This document shows positions 16,260 through 24,907 of a stretch of 64,000 nucleotides of DNA, piece by piece; position 1 is the first letter of the stretch, and each line of letters opens with the position of its first letter. The DNA lies in assembly GCA_022826345.1 (NCBI GenBank), contig JAJDVB010000210.1, positions 1 to 64,000 of the forward strand, read 5' to 3'. A program made the position numbers and the translations under genes. The notes beneath the pieces were generated by a model. That model was not told the origin of the DNA. It searched no databases and was given only the letters and a program-made list of their open reading frames with translations. The DNA is from Alphaproteobacteria bacterium. GTDB lineage: Bacteria; Pseudomonadota; Alphaproteobacteria; UBA828.

Positions 16260-17147
16260 ATGTTCGACGGCTTCACCAAGGCCCGAATCGAGACCTCGTC
16301 CATCGCGATCAATCTGGTGAAGGGCGGCGAGGGTCCGCCGCTCCTGCTGCTCCACGGCTACCCACAGAATCACCTGATGTGGCACAAGGTGGCGCCGCTG
16401 CTTGCCCCGTACTACACGCTGGTGGTGCCCGACTTGCGCGGCTACGGTGACAGTGGCAAGCCCGCCTCCGACGATCTCGACCACCACTGCAAGCGTGCCT
16501 CAGCGCTAGATCAGGTCGGAGTGATGGCGGCACTGGGCTTCGATCGTTTCCACGTGGTCGGCCACGACCGCGGCGCCCGCGTCGGCCACCGCATGGCGCT
16601 CGACCATCCCGCGCAGGTGCGTACCTTCACCTCGCTCGACGTGGTGGCCTCCCAGGCGGCTTTCGAGAACATGGACCGCGATCTGGCGTTCTCATGGTTC
16701 CACTGGCACCTGATGCGCCAGCCCGCACCGTTTCCCGAAACGCTGATCGGCAACAGCGCGCAGCTCTTCCTCGACTTCCTGCTGGACCAATGGACCGCGG
16801 TGGACGGCGCCATCGCGCCCGAGGCCTACGCCGAGTATCTCCGCTGCTTCGGCGACCCCGAGACCCTCCACTGCATGTGCATGGACTACCGCGCCATCGC
16901 GCTGGACCTGGTTCACGACGAGGCGGACCGGGGCCGCAAGATCGCCTGCCCGATGCTGGTGCTCTGGGCCGGTACCATGCCCAAGCGCCCCGGCTGGCAG
17001 ACCGGCAAGGGGCTCAGCATGCTGGAGAGCTGGCGCGAGCGGGCGGAGGACGTGCAGGGCCGGGCGCTTGACTGCGGCCACTTCCTGCCCGAGGAGGCGC
17101 CGGAGGAAACGGCGCGGGAGATTCTGGCCTTCCTCGCCGGCCGTTGA
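16260..17147 (+). CDS. Alpha/beta hydrolase, haloacetate dehalogenase-like
   Basis: Protein of 295 residues starting at the ATG at 16260; the upstream open frame is antisense to the DUF1127 gene. The fold is shown by LLLLHGYPQNHLMWHKV (oxyanion HGYPQ) and the nucleophile elbow VVGHDRGARVGHRMALDHP, where aspartate replaces serine. The D-R-x-x-R arrangement, the cap motif FHWHLMRQPAPFPETLIG and the late histidine in CGHFLPEEAPEE match fluoroacetate/haloacetate dehalogenases, which displace halide from 2-haloacetates. An epoxide-hydrolase-like role is less likely because of the Arg pair and His-Trp. It is monocistronic by spacing. Confidence 0.82.
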   Translation: MFDGFTKARIETSSIAINLVKGGEGPPLLLLHGYPQNHLMWHKVAPLLAPYYTLVVPDLRGYGDSGKPASDDLDHHCKRASALDQVGVMAALGFDRFHVVGHDRGARVGHRMALDHPAQVRTFTSLDVVASQAAFENMDRDLAFSWFHWHLMRQPAPFPETLIGNSAQLFLDFLLDQWTAVDGAIAPEAYAEYLRCFGDPETLHCMCMDYRAIALDLVHDEADRGRKIACPMLVLWAGTMPKRPGWQTGKGLSMLESWRERAEDVQGRALDCGHFLPEEAPEETAREILAFLAGR

Positions 17148-17350
17148 CGCGATCCTTTGTCCATCTGCGGCGTCTCAGGTCCCAATCGCAGGTCGCGCGA
17201 CGCTTGACGACCCGCGCATTGCTGGTCGAACACCGATATGAGATGCGGGCCGTGACCGTGGCGAGAAATCCGGGCTAGAGTCCCGCGCGCTTGGCGCCGA
17301 GTCGCGGCCTGGGCGGGTCGGCCCGGAGGCGTCATCGACGGGAACGCTGC

Positions 17351-18130
17351 GTGAAGAGACCTCCGTTACAGGCGATCGGCCATGGCGTCCTGGCGCTGTT
17401 CGAGGCTGTCGGGCGCCTCTCCCTCTTCGCGCTTGAAGCAACTTCGCACTGTGCGAGACCACCGTTCTACCCGCGCCTTCTCCTCCGCCAGATGGTGGAG
17501 ATCGGCTTCTATTCGCTGCCGGTGGTGGGGCTGACCGGCCTCTTCGCTGGCATGGTGCTGGCGCTGCAGAGCTACACCGGCTTCTCCCGCTTCTCGGCCG
17601 AGAGCACGATTCCGACCGTCGTGGTGCTCTCGATCACCCGCGAGTTGGGTCCCGTGCTGGCGGGCCTCATGGTGGCCGGCCGGGTCGGCGCCGCGATGGC
17701 GGCGGAAATCGGCACCATGCGGGTTACAGAGCAGATCGACGCACTCACCACGCTCTCGACCAACCCACACAAGTACCTGATCGTGCCGCGCCTTCTCGCT
17801 GGCCTGCTGATGTTGCCGTTCCTGGTCCTCGTTACCGACATCATTGGAGTCGGTGGTGGCTATCTCGTCAGCGTCTTCAAGCTCGGGTTCAACCCGGACG
17901 CCTACATCAACAACACTCTCGAATATCTGGAGGTGATGGACGTTGCTTCGGGCCTCGTCAAAGCCGCGGTCTTCGGCTACCTGATCGCGCTGATGGGCTG
18001 CTACCACGGCTTCCACTCCAAGGGCGGCGCCCAGGGGGTGGGCAAGGCCACCACCAACGCCGTGGTCACCGGCGCGATCCTGGTGCTGATCTTCAACTAC
18101 ATCATCACCGAGGCGTTTTTCGCCCAATGA
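17351..18130 (+). CDS. mlaE: MlaE-family phospholipid transport permease
   Basis: Protein of 260 residues from the GTG at 17351 (the frame continues to a TTG at 17291, but the usual family length favours the later start). Features are the MlaE hallmarks: QMVEIGFYSLPVVGLTGLFAGMVLALQ, ITRELGPVLAGLMVAGRVGAA and MAAEIGTMRVTEQIDAL, then four further membrane helices. It forms the membrane channel of the intermembrane phospholipid transporter that maintains outer-membrane asymmetry. The ATPase gene starts within its stop (ATGA). No mlaD follows. Confidence 0.9.
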   Translation: MKRPPLQAIGHGVLALFEAVGRLSLFALEATSHCARPPFYPRLLLRQMVEIGFYSLPVVGLTGLFAGMVLALQSYTGFSRFSAESTIPTVVVLSITRELGPVLAGLMVAGRVGAAMAAEIGTMRVTEQIDALTTLSTNPHKYLIVPRLLAGLLMLPFLVLVTDIIGVGGGYLVSVFKLGFNPDAYINNTLEYLEVMDVASGLVKAAVFGYLIALMGCYHGFHSKGGAQGVGKATTNAVVTGAILVLIFNYIITEAFFAQ

Positions 18131-18942
18131 GCGCGCCTGAAAGCGCCCTGGGCGGGTACAGCACTAACCAGCCCAAGATCGCCCTGCGCGGCTTGCACAA
18201 GGCGTTCGGCGCCGCAGTGGTGCTCGACGGCCTCGACCTCGAGATCGGCACCGGGGAATCGGTGGTGGTGATCGGCTGCTCCGGCGTCGGCAAGTCGGTC
18301 ATGCTCAAGTGCTTGCTGGGCCTGCTGCGCCCCGACGCCGGCAGCGTGACCATCGACGGCGAGGAGATCTCCCGCAGCCGCGCTGCGCGCGAGGCCGCCA
18401 TGCGCAAGATCGGCATGCTGTTCCAGAACGCAGCACTCTTCGACAGTCTCTCGGTGTGGGAGAACGTCGCCTTCGGCCTGATCCAGGCGCAGGGCATGCC
18501 CCGCAGGCAGGCGCGCGGAATCGCCATAGAGACGATGGCCCAGGTGGGCCTCGATGCGGACTCGGCCGATCTCTACCCCGCCGCGCTCTCCGGCGGCATG
18601 CGCAAGCGGGTCGGGCTTGCCCGCGCCATCGCCACGAAGCCCGAAATCATTCTCTTTGACGAGCCGACGACGGGGCTCGACCCGATCATGGCCGATGTCA
18701 TCAACGACCTGATCGTCGCTTGCACGCACGAGCTCGGCGCAACCGCGCTCACCATCACCCACGACATGAGGAGCGCGCGCAAGATCGCCGACCGGATCGC
18801 CATGATCCACGACGGCACGATCGTCTGGCAGGGGCCTGCTGCCGAGATCGACGGCAGCGGGAACGCGCATGTGGAGCAATTCGTCAACGGCCGGGCAGAG
18901 GGGCCGATCCAGCTCGCGGTCGCCCATGCCGCTGCGGGCTGA
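18127..18942 (+). CDS. mlaF: MlaF-type ABC ATPase
   Basis: Protein of 271 residues, start overlapping the mlaE stop by four bases. Walker A is GCSGVGKSV, signature LSGGMRKRVGLARAI, Walker B IILFDEPTTGLDPI, switch His in ITHDM. The GGMRKR signature is typical of MlaF/TtgA-type ATPases. It would energise MlaE. The pair lies upstream of radA, separated by 43 bp. Confidence 0.92.
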   Translation: MSAPESALGGYSTNQPKIALRGLHKAFGAAVVLDGLDLEIGTGESVVVIGCSGVGKSVMLKCLLGLLRPDAGSVTIDGEEISRSRAAREAAMRKIGMLFQNAALFDSLSVWENVAFGLIQAQGMPRRQARGIAIETMAQVGLDADSADLYPAALSGGMRKRVGLARAIATKPEIILFDEPTTGLDPIMADVINDLIVACTHELGATALTITHDMRSARKIADRIAMIHDGTIVWQGPAAEIDGSGNAHVEQFVNGRAEGPIQLAVAHAAAG

Positions 18943-18985
18943 GCGGCTCGCGGAGCCGGCGCTGCGGGTCGGATAAGAGAAATTC

Positions 18986-20374
18986 ATGGCGCGGGTGGAG
19001 AAGCGCTTTGTCTGCAGCGACTGCGGTGCCGCGCGGCCGCGCTGGGCCGGCCGTTGCGACGCCTGTGGCGCCTGGAACAGCCTCTCGGAGGAGGTGCCGC
19101 GCGAGGCACCGCCGCGCGGCCTCGGCGGCGGCAAGGGCCGCGTGATCGATTTTCAGCCCCTCGACGGACCGGGCGGCGTGCTCACCCGGCGGCCCTGCGG
19201 CATCGGAGAGATCGACCGGGTCGTGGGCGGCGGCTTCGTGCCGGGCTCGGCGGTCCTGCTGGCGGGCGATCCGGGCATCGGCAAGTCCACCTTGCTTCTG
19301 CAGGTCGCGGCTGCACTGACCGGCGGAGGCAGACCCGCCGCCTACATCTCGGGCGAAGAGGGCCTGGAGCAGATCCGCATGCGCGCCGCCCGTCTCGGCC
19401 TCGCGGGCGCGCCGATCGGGCTTGCCGCGGCCATCGACGTGCGCGACATCGTGACGAGCCTGGAGGGGGAGTCGCCGCCCGATATGGTGGTGATCGATTC
19501 GATCCAGACCATGTACCTCGACAACCTGGATTCGGCGCCGGGGACGGTCGCCCAGGTGCGGGGCTCGGCGCAGGAGCTGATCCGGCTCGCCAAGCGCACC
19601 GGCACGGTCCTCGTGCTGGTCGGCCACGTCACCAAAGAAGGGCAGATCGCGGGCCCCCGCGTGCTCGAGCACATGGTGGACTGCGTGCTCTACTTCGAGG
19701 GCGAGCGCGGTCACCAGTTCCGCATCGTGCGCGCCATCAAGAACCGCTTCGGGCCGACCGACGAGATCGGTGTCTTCGAGATGACCGACCGCGGCCTCGT
19801 GGAAATTCCCAACCCCTCCAGCCTGTTCGTCGATCCCGAGCGGGGACCGGTGCCCGGTGCCGCGGTCTTCGCCGGAGTCGAAGGCTCGCGGCCGGTGCTG
19901 GTCGAGATTCAGGCCCTGGTGGCGCCGGGGCCGGCGGGTTCGCCACGACGCACCGTGGTGGGCTGGGACGCGGGCCGGCTCGCCATGGTGCTTGCGGTGC
20001 TGGAGGCCCGCGCGGGACTCCGGTTGAGCATCTGCGACGTCTATCTCAATGTCGCCGGCGGCTTGCGTATCACCGAGCCTGCGGCCGACCTCGCAGTCGC
20101 AGCCGCGCTCGCCTCATCGGCGGCGGGTCGGGCTTTGGACCACGGCGCCGTCATCTTCGGCGAAATTGGGCTGGGAGGCGAAATTCGGCCGGTGAGCCAG
20201 GGCGAGGCCAGGCTCAAGGAGGCCGCGAAGCTCGGCTTCACCCACGCGCTTGCGCCGGTGCCGGACCGCGCCCAGGGCAGCGAGGCGGAGGGCCAGGGGA
20301 TCGCGGTGCGGCGGCTCACCCATGTGCGCGACCTGGTGGCGCTCTTTCCCCTAGAGGCAGGGCCCGCGCGCTGA
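18986..20374 (+). CDS. radA: DNA repair protein RadA
   Basis: Protein of 462 residues. An N-terminal C4 zinc finger (CSDCGAARPRWAGRCDACG, about 10-28) is followed by a RecA-like ATPase with Walker A GDPGIGKST, the radA-specific KNRFG motif (AIKNRFGPTDEIGVF) and a C-terminal Lon-like domain ending near DLVALFP. RadA is a branch-migration helicase that processes recombination intermediates. Full length with all motifs. Followed after 13 bp by cvpA, as in many alphaproteobacteria. Confidence 0.97.
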   Translation: MARVEKRFVCSDCGAARPRWAGRCDACGAWNSLSEEVPREAPPRGLGGGKGRVIDFQPLDGPGGVLTRRPCGIGEIDRVVGGGFVPGSAVLLAGDPGIGKSTLLLQVAAALTGGGRPAAYISGEEGLEQIRMRAARLGLAGAPIGLAAAIDVRDIVTSLEGESPPDMVVIDSIQTMYLDNLDSAPGTVAQVRGSAQELIRLAKRTGTVLVLVGHVTKEGQIAGPRVLEHMVDCVLYFEGERGHQFRIVRAIKNRFGPTDEIGVFEMTDRGLVEIPNPSSLFVDPERGPVPGAAVFAGVEGSRPVLVEIQALVAPGPAGSPRRTVVGWDAGRLAMVLAVLEARAGLRLSICDVYLNVAGGLRITEPAADLAVAAALASSAAGRALDHGAVIFGEIGLGGEIRPVSQGEARLKEAAKLGFTHALAPVPDRAQGSEAEGQGIAVRRLTHVRDLVALFPLEAGPAR

Positions 20375-20387
20375 TGATCGAGGCAGA

Positions 20388-21050
20388 ATGGAAGACCTGC
20401 CGGTCAATCTGATCGACATCCTGGTGGCGCTGATCATCATCCTCTCGGCGCTGCTCGCCTTCGGTCGAGGAGCGGCGCGGGAGATTCTCGGCATCGGGGC
20501 CTGGGTGGGCGCGGGCGTTGCGACCTTCTTCGCCTTTCCCCATGCACGCCCCATCGCCCGCGACCTGATCCCGGACTCCCTGCTGATCGCCGACGTGGTG
20601 GCCGGCGTCGCGGTCTTCGTCGTCGTACTGGTGATCCTCACGATCATCAACCAGATCATCTCCGGCCGCATTCAGCGCAGCCGGGGCGGGGCGCTGGACC
20701 GTACCCTCGGCTTTATCTTCGGTATCCTGCGCGGTGCGGCGCTGGTCTGCATCGCCTACATGCTGTTCGGCTCGGTGGTGCCGCAAAGCGATTGGCCGCC
20801 CTGGGTCGACGAGGCCAGGACCTTGCCCTATATCAAGCAGGGCGTCGCCGCGTTGCAGGAGGTGGTCCCGGAAGAGGTCGCCGAGGAAGGCACCCGGCAC
20901 ATCGAGGAGACCTTCGAGGATGGCCGGGAGCGAAGCGTGAAGGAGCTGACCGAGCCCGTGCCTGCCGAGCGAAGCGAAGAGGACGGCGAGACCGGCTACA
21001 GCGACCGCGAGCGGAACCAGCTCGACGGCTTGAGCGAGAGTGTCGAGTGA
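20388..21050 (+). CDS. cvpA: CvpA family membrane protein
   Basis: Protein of 220 residues with four hydrophobic segments (DILVALIIILSALLAFGRG at the start, then about 35-55, 65-90 and 105-130) and an acidic cytoplasmic tail. The pattern FGRGAAREILGIGAWVGA and RTLGFIFGILRGAALV fits CvpA (colicin V production). Its stop overlaps the purF start by one base, the conserved cvpA-purF arrangement. Its role is not firmly established in the family. Confidence 0.9.
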   Translation: MEDLPVNLIDILVALIIILSALLAFGRGAAREILGIGAWVGAGVATFFAFPHARPIARDLIPDSLLIADVVAGVAVFVVVLVILTIINQIISGRIQRSRGGALDRTLGFIFGILRGAALVCIAYMLFGSVVPQSDWPPWVDEARTLPYIKQGVAALQEVVPEEVAEEGTRHIEETFEDGRERSVKELTEPVPAERSEEDGETGYSDRERNQLDGLSESVE

Positions 21051-22513
21051 TGGCGGCAGCCTGGACGGGCGGCGCGGCTGACGACGACAAGCTGCGCGAA
21101 GAATGCGGGGTCTTCGGCATCTTCGGCCACCCCGACGCTGCGGCCCATGCGGCGCTCGGCCTGCATGCGCTTCAGCACCGGGGGCAGGAATCGGCCGGCA
21201 TCGTCAGCACCGACGGCGCGCTCTTCCACTCGCACCGGGCGCTCGGCCGGGTCGGCGATATATTCTCTTCGGGCGAGGTGATTGACGCGCTGGAGGGCCA
21301 TGCCGCCATCGGCCACAACCGCTACTCCACGCAGGGCGCGCCCGAGGTGCGCAATATCCAGCCGCTCTTCGCTGATCTCGCCTTCGGCGGGCTCAGCATC
21401 GCGCACAACGGCAACCTCACTAACGCGCTCTCGCTCCGCGCCGATCTCGTCTCGCGCGGCTGTATCTTCCAGTCCACCTCCGACACCGAGGTGATCGTGC
21501 ACCTGATCGCCATCAGCCGGCGCGAGCGCGTGGTCGAGCGCATGATCGAGGCGTTGGGCCGGGTGCACGGCGCTTATTCCCTGGTGGCGCTGACCAGGGA
21601 CGCCATGATCGGCGTGCGCGATCCCTTTGGCGTGCGTCCGCTGGTGCTGGGTCGGCTCGACGGCGCCATGATCCTGGCGTCGGAGACGGTGGCCTTCGAC
21701 ATCATCGGCGCCGAATTCGTGCGCGACATCGAGCCGGGCGAGATGGTCATCGTCTCGGAGTCAGGGGTGGAAAGCATCAAGCCATTCCGCCCCACACAGA
21801 AGCGCTTCTGCATCTTCGAATACATCTACTTTGCGCGGCCCGACAGCGTCTCCGAAGGGATCGGCGTCTACGAGGCCCGGCACCGCATCGGAGCCCAACT
21901 CGCCCGTGAGGCGCCGGCGCCGGCGGACGTGGTGGTGCCGGTGCCCGATTCAGGCGTGCCGGCGGCCATCGGCTACGCCGCCGAGGCCGGCCTCCCCTTC
22001 GAGCTCGGCATCATCCGCAACCACTATGTCGGACGCACCTTCATAGAGCCCACCGACCGAATCAGGCACCTCGGCGTCAAGCTCAAGCACAACGCCAACC
22101 GCCGCCTCATCGAAGGCCGGCGGGTGGTGCTGGTCGACGACAGCATCGTGCGCGGCACCACGTCGACCAAGATCGTGGAAATGGTGCGCTCGGCGGGCGC
22201 GGCGGCGGTCCATATGCGGATCGCGAGCCCGCCGACCGCTCATTCCTGCTTCTACGGCGTCGATACGCCGGCGCGCGAGAAACTCCTCGCCGCGAGTCGC
22301 GACGTGGACGCTATGGCGCGCTCTATCGGCGTCGACAGCCTCGCCTTCCTCACCATCGACGGCCTCTACCGGGCCATGGGCGAGCCGGGCCGCGATCCGG
22401 CGCGCCCGCGCTATTGCGACGCCTGCTTCTCCGGCGACTATCCGATCCCGCTTTCGGATCAACAGGTTGGTGAGCCGCCGGCGCAGCTCTCCCTGCTCGC
22501 GGATTCAGGCTAG
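21050..22513 (+). CDS. purF: Amidophosphoribosyltransferase
   Basis: First committed enzyme of purine synthesis: PRPP + glutamine to phosphoribosylamine. Protein of 487 residues from the ATG at 21050. The glutaminase nucleophile is Cys19 (REECGVFGIFGHP), so an 18-residue propeptide is expected to be removed. NGNLTN and HNRYST follow in the Ntn-hydrolase domain. The PRPP loop is VVLVDDSIVRGTTS at about 362-375. A C-terminal Cys pair (RYCDACFSGDYP) is typical. The next gene starts 8 bp on. Confidence 0.97.
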   Translation: MAAAWTGGAADDDKLREECGVFGIFGHPDAAAHAALGLHALQHRGQESAGIVSTDGALFHSHRALGRVGDIFSSGEVIDALEGHAAIGHNRYSTQGAPEVRNIQPLFADLAFGGLSIAHNGNLTNALSLRADLVSRGCIFQSTSDTEVIVHLIAISRRERVVERMIEALGRVHGAYSLVALTRDAMIGVRDPFGVRPLVLGRLDGAMILASETVAFDIIGAEFVRDIEPGEMVIVSESGVESIKPFRPTQKRFCIFEYIYFARPDSVSEGIGVYEARHRIGAQLAREAPAPADVVVPVPDSGVPAAIGYAAEAGLPFELGIIRNHYVGRTFIEPTDRIRHLGVKLKHNANRRLIEGRRVVLVDDSIVRGTTSTKIVEMVRSAGAAAVHMRIASPPTAHSCFYGVDTPAREKLLAASRDVDAMARSIGVDSLAFLTIDGLYRAMGEPGRDPARPRYCDACFSGDYPIPLSDQQVGEPPAQLSLLADSG

Positions 22514-22521
22514 GCGCCGCC

Positions 22522-23253
22522 GTGGCGCCGCGTCTGGAAGGCCGGATCGCGCTCGTAACCGGCGCCTCGCGCGGCATCGGCGCGGCCGTCGCACGCCGCT
22601 TCGCCAGCGAAGGCGCCAGGCTCGTCCTCGTCGCCCGCACCACCGGGGGGCTGGAGGAGGTGGACGACGCGGTGCAGCGCGCGGCAGGCGAGCCCGCGAC
22701 TCTGGTGCCGATGGACCTGCGCGACGGCGAGCAGATCGACCGGCTGGGCGGCGCGCTGGCCGAACGCTTCGGCCGCCTCGACATTCTGGTCGCCAACGCC
22801 GGCACGCTGGGGCAGCTGAGCCCGGTGGGGCACTACGCCCCCGATGACTGGGAGCAGACGCTCGGGCTCAACCTGGGCACCAACTGGCGCCTGATCCGCA
22901 GCCTGGATCCGCTTCTGCGCGCCTCGCCTGCGGGCCGGGCGATCTTCGTGACCGCCGCCGCGGCCGAGACCACGCCCGCTTTCTGGGGTCCCTATGCGGC
23001 GAGCAAGGCCGGCCTGGAGGCGCTGGTGCGCTGCTACGCGGCGGAGACGCGGCGCAGCGCGCTCCGGGTCAACCTGCTCGACCCCGGCCCGGTGGCGACG
23101 GAGCTCCGCCGCCGCGCCTATCCCGGCGAGGATGCGAGCAAGCTGCCCGCACCGGACGACGTGACCGAGCCCTTCGTCGCACTGGCCGAAGCCTCGTGCG
23201 AAGAACACGGCGCGCGCATCGGCCCGGCCTCATGCGCTCCCGCCAACAACTGA
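22522..23253 (+). CDS. Short-chain dehydrogenase/reductase
   Basis: Protein of 243 residues with a GTG start. The NAD(P) loop is LVTGASRGIGAAVARRFA, followed by VANAGTLG (NAG motif); the active-site serine lies near VTAAAAETTP and the catalytic pair is YAASKAGLE. It matches the small SDR that follows purF in many alphaproteobacterial genomes; the substrate is unknown. The serine region is less canonical (TAAAAET), so activity is probable but not certain. Confidence 0.88.
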   Translation: MAPRLEGRIALVTGASRGIGAAVARRFASEGARLVLVARTTGGLEEVDDAVQRAAGEPATLVPMDLRDGEQIDRLGGALAERFGRLDILVANAGTLGQLSPVGHYAPDDWEQTLGLNLGTNWRLIRSLDPLLRASPAGRAIFVTAAAAETTPAFWGPYAASKAGLEALVRCYAAETRRSALRVNLLDPGPVATELRRRAYPGEDASKLPAPDDVTEPFVALAEASCEEHGARIGPASCAPANN

Positions 23254-23273
23254 AGCCAACGGAGCATCGAGCC

Positions 23274-24209
23274 ATGAAGATCGGAATCGTCGGTGCCGGC
23301 GCCATGGGCTGCGTCTACGCGGCGCTCATGGCGGATGCCGGCAACGAGGTCTGGGCGGTCGACACCTGGCAGGCGCATGTCGATGCGATCGCCGCCAAGG
23401 GGCTCCGGCTCGAAGGCGCGAGCGGCGATCGTACGGTGGCAGTGGGCGCCACCGGCGATCCCGCAACCGTCGGTCCCTGCGACCTCGTCATCATCGCGAC
23501 CAAGGCACCGCAGGTGGAGGCCGCCGCCAACGGCGCCCGCGCCCTGCTCGACCCCGAGACCCCGGTGCTGACCATCCAGAACGGCCTCGGCAGCTCTGCG
23601 AAGGTCGCCCGTATTCTGGGCGAGGAGCGCGTGATCGTCGGCGTGGTCGGGGGCTTCGGCGCCTCGATCGTGGCGCCCGGCCACGCCCATCACAACGGCA
23701 TGGAGCTGGTGCGGCTCGGCGAAGCGCACGGCGCGGTGACGCCCAGGTTAGAACGCATCGCCGCGCTCTGGCGGGACTCGGGCTTCAAGGTCAAGTGCTT
23801 CGATAATATCGACCAGCTCGTCTGGGAGAAGCTCATCTGCAACGTCTGCTACAGCGGCACTGCGACACTCACGGGGCTCACCGTGGGCGAGATCATGGCG
23901 GATGCCGACGCCTGGCCCATCGCTTCCGGTTGCGCGGCGGAGGCCTATCGGGTCGCGCGCGCCAAGGGCATCCGGCTCGATTTCGACGACCCGGTCGCCT
24001 ACGTGCACGACTTCGGCGCCAAGATCCCCGGCGCCCGCCCCTCGATGCTGCTGGACCACATGGCCGGCCGCCGTTCGGAGATCGACGCGATCAACGGCGC
24101 GATCCCCCCAGAAGCTCTGGCGCTCGGCTTGGAAGCACCCTACAACACGCTCGTCTCGGCGCTGGTCCGGGCCAAGGAGACGGCCTTCGACACGCCGCAG
24201 ACTGCGTAG
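23274..24209 (+). CDS. Ketopantoate reductase family (PanE/ApbA) dehydrogenase
   Basis: Protein of 311 residues starting MKIGIVGAGAMGCVYAALM, a Rossmann GxGxMG loop. The Lys/Asn/Ser elements of the family are seen in QNGLGSSAKVARILG and the C-terminal WEKLICNVCYSGTATLTGL. These enzymes reduce 2-oxo acids with NADPH; the pantothenate step is one possibility. Grouping with an RraA-like and an MtnA-like gene (11 bp before the first, which overlaps the second) suggests a catabolic 2-oxo-acid reaction instead. Confidence 0.85.
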   Translation: MKIGIVGAGAMGCVYAALMADAGNEVWAVDTWQAHVDAIAAKGLRLEGASGDRTVAVGATGDPATVGPCDLVIIATKAPQVEAAANGARALLDPETPVLTIQNGLGSSAKVARILGEERVIVGVVGGFGASIVAPGHAHHNGMELVRLGEAHGAVTPRLERIAALWRDSGFKVKCFDNIDQLVWEKLICNVCYSGTATLTGLTVGEIMADADAWPIASGCAAEAYRVARAKGIRLDFDDPVAYVHDFGAKIPGARPSMLLDHMAGRRSEIDAINGAIPPEALALGLEAPYNTLVSALVRAKETAFDTPQTA

Positions 24210-24220
24210 CGGGAGCAAGC

Positions 24221-24907
24221 ATGTCCGACGCTGAACTCAAGGAGCTCATTGACGGCTACCGCCGGCTCTCCACCGCCAACGTCTCGGACGGTCTCGACCG
24301 AGCCGGGATCGCCGGCGCGCCGCACGGCATCGGCCCGCTCTGGGATAGCTGCGGCAAGATCGTGGGACCTGCCGCGACGCTGAAGCTGGTGCCGGTGGGC
24401 GAGGCGGACGAATCGCCGGTGCTCGGCACCCTGGAGGCGGTGAAGCTGGGCAATCCCGGCGACATACTGGTGATCGACCAGGGCGGGCGGATGGACGTGA
24501 ACAGCTACGGCGGTGTCGCGGGCTTCACCACCCGGCACTTCGGCCTCGTCGGCACGGTGATCGACGGCGTCACCCGCGACATCGACGAGTACAAGGAACT
24601 GAACCTGCCGGTCTACGGGCGGGGCTTCATCCAGCAGTCGATCCGCAACCGCTGCGCCTGCGCCGGTTACGGAATCAGCGTGCGCCTTGGCGGCATCCCG
24701 GTCGACCCGGGCGACATCATCGTCGCCGACGAGAACGGGGTCTGCGTCGTGCCCCGCGCCCGCGCGGCCGAGGTGCTGGAGCACGCGACGCTCTTCAAGA
24801 ACATCGAGGAGGGCATCATCGAGGCGGTGCGTCAGGGTGTGGACCCGGTGGAGGCCCACGACCGGGTGCGCTACGATATGATGACGAAGGCGGGCGGTGG
24901 CTCATGA
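24221..24907 (+). CDS. RraA/HMG-aldolase family protein
   Basis: Protein of 228 residues. STANVSDGLDRAG near the start, GDILVIDQGGRMDVNSYGG in the middle, and GTVIDGVTRDIDEY (with the Arg-Asp pair that binds metal and substrate in HMG/CHA aldolases) mark the RraA fold. In characterised members this pair supports retro-aldol or decarboxylation of oxo acids. Here it is coupled by ATGA to the MtnA-like gene, so an aldolase step on a sugar phosphate is plausible but unproven. Confidence 0.85.
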   Translation: MSDAELKELIDGYRRLSTANVSDGLDRAGIAGAPHGIGPLWDSCGKIVGPAATLKLVPVGEADESPVLGTLEAVKLGNPGDILVIDQGGRMDVNSYGGVAGFTTRHFGLVGTVIDGVTRDIDEYKELNLPVYGRGFIQQSIRNRCACAGYGISVRLGGIPVDPGDIIVADENGVCVVPRARAAEVLEHATLFKNIEEGIIEAVRQGVDPVEAHDRVRYDMMTKAGGGS

